Shown here in pieces: positions 25,537-33,988 of a stretch of 64,000 bases of DNA. The stretch lies in the NCBI GenBank assembly GCA_905479995.1, contig CAJQON010000019.1:1-64000 (forward strand), written 5' to 3'. Below the pieces are notes generated by a model. It saw only the letters and a program-made list of their open reading frames with translations, was not told the origin of the DNA and searched no databases. The position numbers and the translations under genes were made by a program. This stretch comes from an uncultured Flavobacteriales bacterium. Its GTDB lineage: Bacteria > Bacteroidota > Bacteroidia > Flavobacteriales_E > Vicingaceae. How positions within the stretch are numbered: the first letter of the stretch is position 1; every line of letters starts with the position of its first letter.

Positions 25537-28500
25537 ATGAAGCAGTACAAAGTATATAAAGGGTTAGATTTACCTAACGTAGCCAAAGAAGTTTTAGACA
25601 AGTGGAACGCTGAACAAGTGTTTGAAAAAAGTATTTCAACACGAGAGGGAAAAGACCCTTTTGTTTTTTACGAAGGACCACCATCAGCTAATGGTTTACC
25701 AGGTATTCACCATGTTTTATCTAGAGGTATTAAAGATATTTTTTGCCGTTACAAAACCTTAAAAGGCTTTCAGGTAAAACGAAAAGCTGGTTGGGATACG
25801 CATGGATTGCCTGTAGAATTGAGTGTTGAAAAAAAATTAGGAATAACAAAAGAAGATATTGGTACTAAAATATCGGTTGACGATTACAACAAAGAATGTC
25901 GTGAAACAGTAATGCAATACACCGATATTTGGAATGATTTAACCGAAAAAATGGGGTATTGGGTAGACATGGATGACCCTTACATTACCTACGAAAACAA
26001 ATACATGGAAACCGTTTGGTGGTTGTTAGGTCAGCTTTACCAAAAAGGATTAATGTATAAAGGTTATACCATACAACCTTATTCACCAGCTGCAGGAACA
26101 GGATTAAGTTCGCACGAACTAAATCAACCTGGATGTTACAAAGATGTAAAAGACACTACTGCTGTAGCGCAGTTTAAAATGAAAGAGGCTTCAATTTTTG
26201 GAGTTGATGAAGTTCACTTTTTAGCATGGACAACTACACCTTGGACTTTACCTTCCAACACCGCTTTGGCTGTTGGGCCAAAAATTGAATATGTTTTAGT
26301 AAAATCTTTCAATCAATATACGCATGCTCCAATAAATGTTGTTTTAGCTAAAAATTTGGTTGGAAAACAGTTTTCAGGCAAATATGAAGCAGTAGAAGCG
26401 GAAGCAGATTTAACTTACAATGAAGGTGACAAGAAAATACCATTTTTTGTTAGTAAGGAATATGTGGGTAAAGATTTAGTAGGTTTAAACTATGAACAAT
26501 TGTTGCCTTATGCTTTACCACATGAAAATGCAGAAAATGCATTTCAAGTAATTGCTGGTGATTTTGTAACCACAGAAGATGGAACTGGAATTGTACACAT
26601 AGCGCCAACTTTTGGGCAAGATGATGCGCAAGTAGCTAAAGATGCTAATGTTCCTGCTATGTTAGTGTTAGATGATAAAGGAAACGCTGTTCCATTAGTA
26701 GACTTACAAGGACGTTTTAGACCAGAAATGGGAGAATTTGCTGGAATGTACGTTAAAAATGAATACTATTCTGATGGTGAAGCACCCGAAAAATCGGCTG
26801 ATGTTTTAATTTCCATCAAACTAAAAGAAGAAAATAAAGCATTTAACGTATCTAAATACGAACACAGTTACCCGCACTGTTGGAGAACAGATAAGCCTGT
26901 TTTATATTACCCGTTAGATTCTTGGTTCATTAAATCTACGGCAGTAAAAGACAAATTAATAGCAAACAACAAAACCATTAATTGGAAACCAGAAAGCACC
27001 GGAACTGGTCGTTTTGGCAACTGGCTAGAAAACTTAAACGATTGGAACTTATCACGTTCTCGTTATTGGGGTATTCCAATTCCAATATGGAGAACAGAAG
27101 AAGGTGATGAAGAAATTTGTATCTCATCAGTAGAACAATTAAAAGCAGAAATAGAAAAATCTATTGCTGCTGGTGTAATGACTGAAAACCCATTGGCCGA
27201 ATTTGAGGTAGGGAACATGAGCGAAGAGAACTACAAAACTTTCGATTTACATAAAAACTATGTAGACGATATGGTGTTAGTTTCTTCAACAGGTAAGCCT
27301 ATGAAAAGAGAAGCTGACCTAATTGATGTTTGGTTTGATTCTGGTTCTATGCCATATGCGCAACAACATTATCCTTTTGAGAACAAAGAAGCAATTGATA
27401 ACAACGAATTTTTCCCAGCAAACTTTATTGCAGAAGGAGTAGATCAAACCAGAGGTTGGTTCTTTACTTTGCATGCCATTGCAACAATGGTATTTGATTC
27501 TGTTGCCTATAAAAATGTAGTATCGAATGGTTTAGTATTAGATAAAAAAGGTCAAAAAATGAGTAAGCGTTTAGGTAATGCTGCTGATCCTTTTGAAACT
27601 TTAGGAAAATATGGCGCTGATGCCACACGTTGGTATATGATTACCAATGCTCAACCTTGGGATAACTTAAAGTTTGATTTAGACGGAATAACAGAAGTTC
27701 AACGTAAGTTTTTCGGAACACTTTACAATACCTACGGTTTTTTTGCAATGTATGCCAATTTAGATGGATTTACTTATGCTGAGGCTGACGTAAATATAGC
27801 TGACAGACCTGAAATTGACCGTTGGATTATGTCTAAACTAAACTCTTTAATTGGAACAGTTGATGCATTTTATGCAGAATTTGAGCCAACAAAAGCAGGT
27901 AGAGCAATACAAGAATTTGTAAACGATGAATTGAGTAACTGGTACGTTCGTTTGTGTAGAAGGCGTTTCTGGAAAGGAGAATATTCTCAAGATAAAATGG
28001 CAGCTTATCAAACTTTGTATAAATGTTTAGAAACAGTAGCTCAATTGTCATCGCCTATTGCACCATTTTATATGGATCAATTGTATTCGGATTTAATAGC
28101 AGTTAGTGGAAAAGGAAACACAACTTCCATTCATTTATCTGATTTTCCGGTAGCGGATCAACAAGTAATTGACGTTGATTTGGAAGAAAGAATGGCCATT
28201 GCGCAAAAAGTATCTTCATTGGTATTGAGTTTAAGAAAGAGGGAAAACATTAAAGTACGTCAGCCATTGCAAAAAATAATGGTACCTATCTTAGACGATA
28301 AATTTAAGCGTCAATTAGAAGATGTACAAAACCTTATTCTTTCCGAAACCAATGTGAAAGAAGTAACGTATATCACTAGTAATGATAGTGTGATTGAGAA
28401 AAATATTAAACCAAACTTTAAGGCTTTAGGTCCAAAATTTGGACAACAGATGAAAGCAATTGCGCAAGCTGTTGGAAAAATGGAGCAAGCTAATATTGCT

Positions 28501-28935
28501 GATTTGGAAGCGAATAAAACTTTCCCTTTAACGTTGGAAGATGGTCAAACAGTTGATCTTTCTCCTGAAGATGTAGAGGTTACATCGAAGGATATTCCGG
28601 GGTTTTTAGTGCAATCTGAAGCAGGAATAACTGTTGCTTTAGATATTACACTTAGTGATGAATTGAAAGAGGAAGGAATAGCAAGAGAATTTGTAAACAG
28701 AATACAAAACTTGCGTAAAGACAGTGGTTTAGAAGTGACAGACAAAATTCATTTGAAAATTTTATCACATCAAGAAATAAATAACGCTGTGAATAATAAT
28801 AAAGATTATATTTGTTCGGAAACTTTAGCAGGGCAACTTGATTTAGTATCCGACTTGAATAAGAATGATGGGACATTGGTAGAATTTGATAACGACATTT
28901 CTACCTTAATATCCTTAGAAAAAATTAACAAATAA
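25537..28935 (+). CDS. ileS: Isoleucine--tRNA ligase, type 2 with GIHH signature
   Basis: A 1132-residue class I synthetase for tRNA-Ile, of the long eukaryote-like type (IleRS2) rather than the roughly 940-residue type. The ATP-binding signature that is normally HxGH reads GIHH (G56-I57-H58-H59 in NGLPGIHHVLSRG), with the first and third residues exchanged. The second signature KMSKR (27556-27570) is normal. The editing domain (about 190-400) has WTTTPWTLPSNTALAVG and the GTGIVHIAPTFG motif. A long C-terminal region follows the anticodon-binding domain. The dksA-like gene follows 11 bases later, so both are likely co-transcribed. No T-box leader is seen in the 74-base upstream gap. Confidence 0.97.
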   Translation: MKQYKVYKGLDLPNVAKEVLDKWNAEQVFEKSISTREGKDPFVFYEGPPSANGLPGIHHVLSRGIKDIFCRYKTLKGFQVKRKAGWDTHGLPVELSVEKKLGITKEDIGTKISVDDYNKECRETVMQYTDIWNDLTEKMGYWVDMDDPYITYENKYMETVWWLLGQLYQKGLMYKGYTIQPYSPAAGTGLSSHELNQPGCYKDVKDTTAVAQFKMKEASIFGVDEVHFLAWTTTPWTLPSNTALAVGPKIEYVLVKSFNQYTHAPINVVLAKNLVGKQFSGKYEAVEAEADLTYNEGDKKIPFFVSKEYVGKDLVGLNYEQLLPYALPHENAENAFQVIAGDFVTTEDGTGIVHIAPTFGQDDAQVAKDANVPAMLVLDDKGNAVPLVDLQGRFRPEMGEFAGMYVKNEYYSDGEAPEKSADVLISIKLKEENKAFNVSKYEHSYPHCWRTDKPVLYYPLDSWFIKSTAVKDKLIANNKTINWKPESTGTGRFGNWLENLNDWNLSRSRYWGIPIPIWRTEEGDEEICISSVEQLKAEIEKSIAAGVMTENPLAEFEVGNMSEENYKTFDLHKNYVDDMVLVSSTGKPMKREADLIDVWFDSGSMPYAQQHYPFENKEAIDNNEFFPANFIAEGVDQTRGWFFTLHAIATMVFDSVAYKNVVSNGLVLDKKGQKMSKRLGNAADPFETLGKYGADATRWYMITNAQPWDNLKFDLDGITEVQRKFFGTLYNTYGFFAMYANLDGFTYAEADVNIADRPEIDRWIMSKLNSLIGTVDAFYAEFEPTKAGRAIQEFVNDELSNWYVRLCRRRFWKGEYSQDKMAAYQTLYKCLETVAQLSSPIAPFYMDQLYSDLIAVSGKGNTTSIHLSDFPVADQQVIDVDLEERMAIAQKVSSLVLSLRKRENIKVRQPLQKIMVPILDDKFKRQLEDVQNLILSETNVKEVTYITSNDSVIEKNIKPNFKALGPKFGQQMKAIAQAVGKMEQANIADLEANKTFPLTLEDGQTVDLSPEDVEVTSKDIPGFLVQSEAGITVALDITLSDELKEEGIAREFVNRIQNLRKDSGLEVTDKIHLKILSHQEINNAVNNNKDYICSETLAGQLDLVSDLNKNDGTLVEFDNDISTLISLEKINK

Positions 28936-28946
28936 TACAGAAGAAA

Positions 28947-29321
28947 ATGGCAGATGTAAGATATTCAGACCAAGATTTAGCAGAATTCAAAGAACTAATT
29001 GAAAAGAAAATAGCTGCTGCACAAGGCGATTTAGATGCGCTAAGAGCTTCTTTGTCTCATAAAGACGATAACGGAACAGACGATACTGCTTACTCATTTA
29101 AAATGATGGAAGAAGGTGCTGCAACATTATCTAGAGAAGAAGTTGCGCAGTTAGCAGGACGTCAAGAAAAGTTTTTAAGATCTTTAGAAAACGCTTTAAT
29201 TAGAATTTCTAATAAATCGTATGGAGTTTGCCGAGAAACTGGTAAACTAATTAAAAAAGAAAGGTTAATGGCTGTGCCTCATGCTACTTTAAGTATTGAA
29301 GCTAAGGAAGCGCAGAGCTAA
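28947..29321 (+). CDS. TraR/DksA family protein lacking zinc cysteines
   Basis: A 124-residue DksA-like protein: a coiled-coil region (about 10-85) with an acidic tip (KDDNGTDD), then the zinc-finger region YGVCRETGKLIKKERLMAVPHATL. Only one of the four zinc cysteines remains (C of GVCRETG); the others are T, H and S or absent. This form is normal in Bacteroidota as far as I know. It probably binds RNA polymerase through the secondary channel. It follows ileS by 11 bases and is ended by a strong hairpin 20 bases after its stop. Confidence 0.88.
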   Translation: MADVRYSDQDLAEFKELIEKKIAAAQGDLDALRASLSHKDDNGTDDTAYSFKMMEEGAATLSREEVAQLAGRQEKFLRSLENALIRISNKSYGVCRETGKLIKKERLMAVPHATLSIEAKEAQS

Positions 29322-29340
29322 AAAAAATAATTAATTGATG

Positions 29341-29372
29341 ATCGCTTCAAATTTTTTTTTGAAGCGATTTTT
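29341..29372 (+). terminator. Rho-independent terminator after the dksA-like gene
   Basis: ATCGCTTCAAA (29341-29351) and TTTGAAGCGAT (29358-29368) form a perfect 11-bp stem with a 6-T loop, followed by a T-run. It lies between the dksA-like stop and the ATG of lspA at 29380, so it ends or attenuates the ileS transcript. Confidence 0.85.
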
Positions 29373-29379
29373 ATATTCC

Positions 29380-30033
29380 ATGAAAAAATTTCTTTCCATT
29401 TTAGGACACCCTGTTGTTATTACCTTATTGGTTCTTTTAGCCGATCAGGGCTCAAAAATATGGGTAAAAACACACATGTATCTCAGTCAAGAATTTCCAG
29501 TTTTTGGCAACTGGTTCTACATCCATTTTATAGAAAACAAAGGAATGGCATTTGGTATGCAGTTTGGTGGAGACTGGGGGAAATTAGCATTGAGTTTATT
29601 TAGGATTTTAGCTGTATTTGGTATTGCTTATTATCTGTTTAGGCTTCCAAAAACGGCACATAAAGGATTTAAAGTTTGCATTGCATTAATTTTTGCTGGA
29701 GCCATAGGTAATATTTTAGACAGCTTATTTTATGGGGTAATCTTTAGCGATAGCTTTAATCAAATTGCCACTTTTATGCCAGAATCTGGTGGTTACGCTC
29801 CGTTTTTACATGGTTGGGTAGTAGACATGCTTTGGTTTCCTTTACTCGAAGGTGATTTTCCTGATTGGGTACCATTTTGGGGAGGAGAACATTTTATGTT
29901 TTTTAGACCAGTGTTTAATATTGCCGATGTATCTATCTCTACAGGTATCATTTCCATTTTTGTATTTAGCAAACGTTTCTTCAAGAAAGAAGAACCTAAG
30001 ACTGAAATTACTGAGGGCACTGAAACCATTTGA
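29380..30033 (+). CDS. lspA: Lipoprotein signal peptidase II
   Basis: A 217-residue inner membrane aspartyl protease that removes signal peptides from prolipoproteins. Motifs: LLADQGSKIWVK, FIENKGMAFGM, GNILDSLFYG with the first catalytic aspartate and FNIADVSISTG with the second. The loop between the last two is long and rich in W/F/P, as in Bacteroidota LspA. The start is ATG 29380; the longer reading from TTG 29335 would run through a terminator hairpin and is rejected. It is consistent with the several lipoproteins in this window. Linkage to ileS is a known arrangement in bacteria. Confidence 0.95.
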   Translation: MKKFLSILGHPVVITLLVLLADQGSKIWVKTHMYLSQEFPVFGNWFYIHFIENKGMAFGMQFGGDWGKLALSLFRILAVFGIAYYLFRLPKTAHKGFKVCIALIFAGAIGNILDSLFYGVIFSDSFNQIATFMPESGGYAPFLHGWVVDMLWFPLLEGDFPDWVPFWGGEHFMFFRPVFNIADVSISTGIISIFVFSKRFFKKEEPKTEITEGTETI

Positions 30034-30075
30034 GGAGTTTATTCGTATTAGCTTCATAACCTAACTCCTATCAAT

Positions 30076-31233
30076 ATGAAGAAAAGCTACTTACTCTTAT
30101 CATTTATTTTTTTATTTGTTGGTGCATTTAGTGCACAAACTAATTTGCCAACGATTAATCCACAACCAATTCAAAATTGGACCCCACAAAAGGCTCATAA
30201 AACAGTATCATGTGTTGATACGAATCAATATGCTACATCTAAATTAACTGGTCAACTGGAAATTGACACGATGGATTTAGTAAGTTATATTTCTGGAGCA
30301 GCTCAAGCATTCTATATTGGTGGTGCCGGATTCGTTTCGGGGATTAATACCTATGTGTTGATTGATACTCTTCCTTCGACTGCTTCGCCTCTTACAATGA
30401 CCATAAAAGTATATGATATAGATGTAAATAATGATATTGCAAACCTCGTTGATTCTACTAATGTTCAAGTAATGGATGTTGGGTATAATCCTCAGGTATT
30501 AATGTTTAGTTCTCCAATAGCCGTTACAGATTCATTTGCTGTTTCTATTGAATTAAATTCATCTTTTCCTGCGAATCCATTTTATGTTACAAATACTAGT
30601 GCAAATGGAGATGGAAATCAAGAAAAACTCTCTTCTGTAGAGTACTTAGGGGATTGGTATAATGCTTATGATGATTTTGGGGGATGGGATATGGATATAA
30701 TGCTTGAACCATTAATTGTAGGTGCAAGTGTGAATTTTGGAGTTAATCACTTAGGTGGGGGGGCTTATCAGTTTTTTGATTCTACTTCTTCTTTTTTAAG
30801 TGGATATACTTATTCTTGGGATTTTGGAGATGGATCACCATTGGATACTACGCAAAATCCAACTCATACATACTCTACTGCAAATAGTTATACGGTTTGC
30901 TTAACAGTTAGTGATAGTAGTGGGTGTGCTATGGATTCAATGTGTACGGTGGTTAATTTTGTTGTAGGTGTTGATGAAGTGAAAGCCTCTAAAGAAATTG
31001 CTATTTATCCAATACCAGCAAAAAACTATTTTGACATTTCATTCCCTCAAAATTATATTGGTGGCAATGTTATAATTACAGATGTAGTGGGTAAGACCTT
31101 ACAATCTATTAGTATTGATGACCAACATAAAATGAGAGTATTGACCAATCAATTGGTTACCGGAATTTACTTTGTTTCGGTAGATCACAACGGAAACAGG
31201 GTGTTTTCACAACGAATTGCAGTAGAGAAATAA
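30076..31233 (+). CDS. Secreted PKD-domain protein with T9SS type A sorting domain
   Basis: A 385-residue exported protein. The signal peptide is MKKSYLLLSFIFLFVGAFSAQ. Residues about 60-220 form a beta-rich domain of unknown role. A PKD domain follows (about 225-290: YSWDFGDGSPLDTTQNPTHTY). The C-terminus, about 305-385 (IYPIPAKNYFDISF ... GIYFVSVDHNG), is a type IX secretion type A domain, so the protein is moved across the outer membrane and attached to the surface or released. No enzyme motif was found. It may share a transcript with lspA (42-base gap). Confidence 0.88.
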   Translation: MKKSYLLLSFIFLFVGAFSAQTNLPTINPQPIQNWTPQKAHKTVSCVDTNQYATSKLTGQLEIDTMDLVSYISGAAQAFYIGGAGFVSGINTYVLIDTLPSTASPLTMTIKVYDIDVNNDIANLVDSTNVQVMDVGYNPQVLMFSSPIAVTDSFAVSIELNSSFPANPFYVTNTSANGDGNQEKLSSVEYLGDWYNAYDDFGGWDMDIMLEPLIVGASVNFGVNHLGGGAYQFFDSTSSFLSGYTYSWDFGDGSPLDTTQNPTHTYSTANSYTVCLTVSDSSGCAMDSMCTVVNFVVGVDEVKASKEIAIYPIPAKNYFDISFPQNYIGGNVIITDVVGKTLQSISIDDQHKMRVLTNQLVTGIYFVSVDHNGNRVFSQRIAVEK

Positions 31234-31250
31234 ATATAATTCAAGCAAAT

Positions 31251-31284
31251 AATAAGCCCTATAGCAATTGCTATAGGGCTTATT
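31251..31284. terminator. Bidirectional terminator, perfect 34-base palindrome
   Basis: AATAAGCCCTATAGCAA and its exact reverse complement abut without a loop between the convergent T9SS cargo genes. It ends with TATT on one side and AATA on the other. It probably works as an intrinsic terminator in both directions, though the flanking T-runs are short. Confidence 0.7.
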
Positions 31285-31295
31285 GTTTGAAGCAA

Positions 31296-33818
31296 CTATC
31301 TCAAAATGGTTACTTTTCCTACTTCTTTATGAAAAAGTCCATGTAAATCGGTAAACTCTAATTTCCAAACATATACACCATCTTCTACTAGTTTTCCTTT
31401 ATATGTTCCATCCCATGGTGCAAAAAGCTGGTTTGATTTGAAAATGATGTTTCCAGATTGATTAAAAATATAGAATGTGTAGCCAGTTTTTCCAATTCCA
31501 AAACCTGAAGGAGAGAAATTGTCGTTTAGTCCATCTAAATCAGGTGTAAAAGCATTGGGTACAAAAACACCATAATCTCCACGTACAACTAAGAAGTTAC
31601 TATCCAAATGACTACAACCATTCTCGTCAGTAACCATTAAGGTTATCCAATAGCTTCCGGTGTCCATGGGGAATGTGTAACTAGGATTTTGTAAAGTGCT
31701 AGTATCCAATCCTGCAAAATCCCAAATCCAATTAGAAATATTTTGGTAAGATTGGTCATAAAAATTTATTTTAGTGTTAATTAAACTTGTAGGATTTGGA
31801 TTCATTGTAAAATAGGCTGTAGGATTTTCAAGCACTTCTATATATGCATTTTTTGATAAGGAATCTACACAATTTCCTAATGCTGTATTATAGTTAACGG
31901 TTAAGGTAATGTCATAACTTCCAATTTCGTTAAAAGTGTGCGACACAACCTCTCCAGTTGCTGTAGCTCCATCGCTAAAACTCCAGAATGCCAAAGCTGT
32001 ATTTACAGTTAAGTTGGTAAATTGAAACGGCAATTGAGGTGTTTGACATAAACTGAGCGTGTCAGTTATAAAATCAACAGTTGGTAAATCGTGAAGGTAA
32101 ATTCGAACGGAATCTATTCTTGGAGTAGAGCAACCATCCTCAATGGTAACAATGTATGTAGTATCGTTAGTTGGAGAAACTTGATGACTTTTTCCAGCTC
32201 CTAAACCATTGTTCCAGTTATAGGTGTACGGCCCTCCATTTCCAGATCCCGAAACTGCTGTTGCTGAAATGGAAGTGCTAGCTCCAGGGCAAATGCTATC
32301 ATCAGCACCTGCTTCTACTTCTAAAGCTGGCAATACGTTTATAACTACTACGTCTGAAGCTGTGCAACCATTTGCATCCATAACTCCAGCAGCATAAATG
32401 GTTTGGGAAGTAGGTGATACCGTAAAACTTTGTCCAACACCTAAACCATTGTCCCAGCCATAAGCATAAGGGGCTGTTCCTCCACTGGCATTTGCTGCAA
32501 TGGTAGTACTTTCACCATCGCAAATGGTTACATCGTTTCCAGCGTTAAGGGTGAGTGGTGATGATGGGCCTACAATTGTTATAGTAATAAGCGTGTTGCA
32601 AATAGCATTTGCATCGGTTACTATTACAGGGTAAGTTCCTGGAGCTAAATTGGTTGCAGTGCTGTCCGGTGTAGGTCCTGTTCCCCAGTCGAACAAATAA
32701 GGTCCTAGTCCACCTGCAAAATTATTTATTGAAGCCGTTCCAAAAGGTGCAGCACAAGTGGCATCGGTTATTTCTGTTTCATATGTGTATGGATCTGTTA
32801 GTGTAAAGGTAGAATCTAAAGAGCATTCATTAAAATCTGTTACAGTTACAGTATAGGTTCCCGGGGTTAAATTAGCAATGGTGTTGTTGGTTTCTGTAAC
32901 GTCATGGCTCCATGAATAAGTATATGGCGCTAACCCTCCCTGTGGCGTAACGGTAATTTGGCCATTGTTGTTCCCATTGCATAAAGGTATGGTCGGAGTA
33001 TACGGAATACTCATGGGTGTTAAGGGATTACATGTATTTTGACTTTGTGTATACATACCTCTCATAACTAGAGTATAAGCATCTCCACCAGGTACAACAA
33101 TTTTATGAAAGGCTGGACCAGGAGGAGAAGGAAGGGTAATTGGAAATGTATCGAAATTGTAAAAATCATTCGTAAAAGCTCCACCGTTAAAATTTAAAGG
33201 ATCATTTAGGCTATCTGTATGTCCACCTGTATTTTGGCTCTCTAATCCTCCCAAGAGCAATATGCCATGACCATTAGCATAACCCGATGTGGTAAAATTA
33301 AGATTAATAGGAGGTGTATTCTCTGGACGTCTAAGAATTCCAGGTGTTGATATAAATAAATGTCCATCATAGCTAGCATAAGGGTCTTTATAAACGACCA
33401 TTAGTGCTACACCGTCCATATCATGCCCAATGGGTTGTGAAAAAGTGTAGGTATTGTTTCCATCTTTTGTTATCAAGGCAGTTACATCTGCCCGATAAGA
33501 TCTAAATGACGATGGAGTATTTATCTGACCAGCTCCTTGACCAACTACTAAAACTCCATTAAATAAACAGGTTGGGTCGTTGGACGTTCCAATGCCCGAC
33601 CACCACAAAAAAGCTGTATCTATTTGAACACATTCAGGTATGCCAGAAATGGTTAAAATAGTCGAGTTTCCATTTCCTGGTGCAGCAGTAAAACGATTAG
33701 ATGTTGAAGCTACAGCATAGGCGTAATTTAATCCACAATCATTATTGTCATATAACGCTTGGCTAAAGGCTAAAAAGGGTGTTGCCATCATAATGATGGT
33801 AAGGAGTAGGGTTTTCAT
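31296..33818 (-). CDS. Surface protein with SprB and PKD repeats and T9SS type B C-terminal domain
   Basis: An 840-residue exported protein. After the signal peptide (MKTLLLTIIMMATPFLAFSQ) comes a beta domain (about 21-270) resembling the DUF3344-like N-terminal region of Bacteroidota adhesins. Two SprB-type repeats follow (about 280-420, each with GLAPYTYSW or GLGPYLFDWG and LTPGTYTVTVTD), then Ig-like repeats with CxGxST, and two PKD domains. The C-terminus FVPNAFTPDLDGLNDNFSP ... GKVTILR is the gliding-type (type B) sorting domain. It is therefore T9SS cargo and probably an adhesin or cell-surface polymer. Its end converges on the type A cargo gene across a shared terminator. Confidence 0.9.
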   Translation of the reverse strand: MKTLLLTIIMMATPFLAFSQALYDNNDCGLNYAYAVASTSNRFTAAPGNGNSTILTISGIPECVQIDTAFLWWSGIGTSNDPTCLFNGVLVVGQGAGQINTPSSFRSYRADVTALITKDGNNTYTFSQPIGHDMDGVALMVVYKDPYASYDGHLFISTPGILRRPENTPPINLNFTTSGYANGHGILLLGGLESQNTGGHTDSLNDPLNFNGGAFTNDFYNFDTFPITLPSPPGPAFHKIVVPGGDAYTLVMRGMYTQSQNTCNPLTPMSIPYTPTIPLCNGNNNGQITVTPQGGLAPYTYSWSHDVTETNNTIANLTPGTYTVTVTDFNECSLDSTFTLTDPYTYETEITDATCAAPFGTASINNFAGGLGPYLFDWGTGPTPDSTATNLAPGTYPVIVTDANAICNTLITITIVGPSSPLTLNAGNDVTICDGESTTIAANASGGTAPYAYGWDNGLGVGQSFTVSPTSQTIYAAGVMDANGCTASDVVVINVLPALEVEAGADDSICPGASTSISATAVSGSGNGGPYTYNWNNGLGAGKSHQVSPTNDTTYIVTIEDGCSTPRIDSVRIYLHDLPTVDFITDTLSLCQTPQLPFQFTNLTVNTALAFWSFSDGATATGEVVSHTFNEIGSYDITLTVNYNTALGNCVDSLSKNAYIEVLENPTAYFTMNPNPTSLINTKINFYDQSYQNISNWIWDFAGLDTSTLQNPSYTFPMDTGSYWITLMVTDENGCSHLDSNFLVVRGDYGVFVPNAFTPDLDGLNDNFSPSGFGIGKTGYTFYIFNQSGNIIFKSNQLFAPWDGTYKGKLVEDGVYVWKLEFTDLHGLFHKEVGKVTILR

Positions 33819-33961
33819 AAGTAGGGTATATTAGTAGTACTATTGTTGGTGTATTCATAACAGCAGTACGTTGTTTTGTTTCAATAGTAAGACGAGAGTG
33901 CTAAAAATAAGTTGCTTCTCAGGTTTTTAATGCAGTGGCTTTTTAATCGGAAACGAATAAT

Positions 33962-33969
33962 TACCTTTG
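33962..33969 (+). promoter_or_regulatory. Predicted -7 box for gltX
   Basis: TACCTTTG matches TAnnTTTG exactly and lies 19 bases before the gltX ATG. The -33 region has only TTTT (33941-33944), so that half is weak. Confidence 0.5.
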
Positions 33970-33988
33970 CACTTCAATTTTTTATCAG

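Noticed and set aside
29335..29379. Upstream TTG start for lspA
   Set aside because: The added 15 codons are the terminator hairpin of the dksA-like gene, and LspA begins at the hydrophobic helix after ATG 29380.
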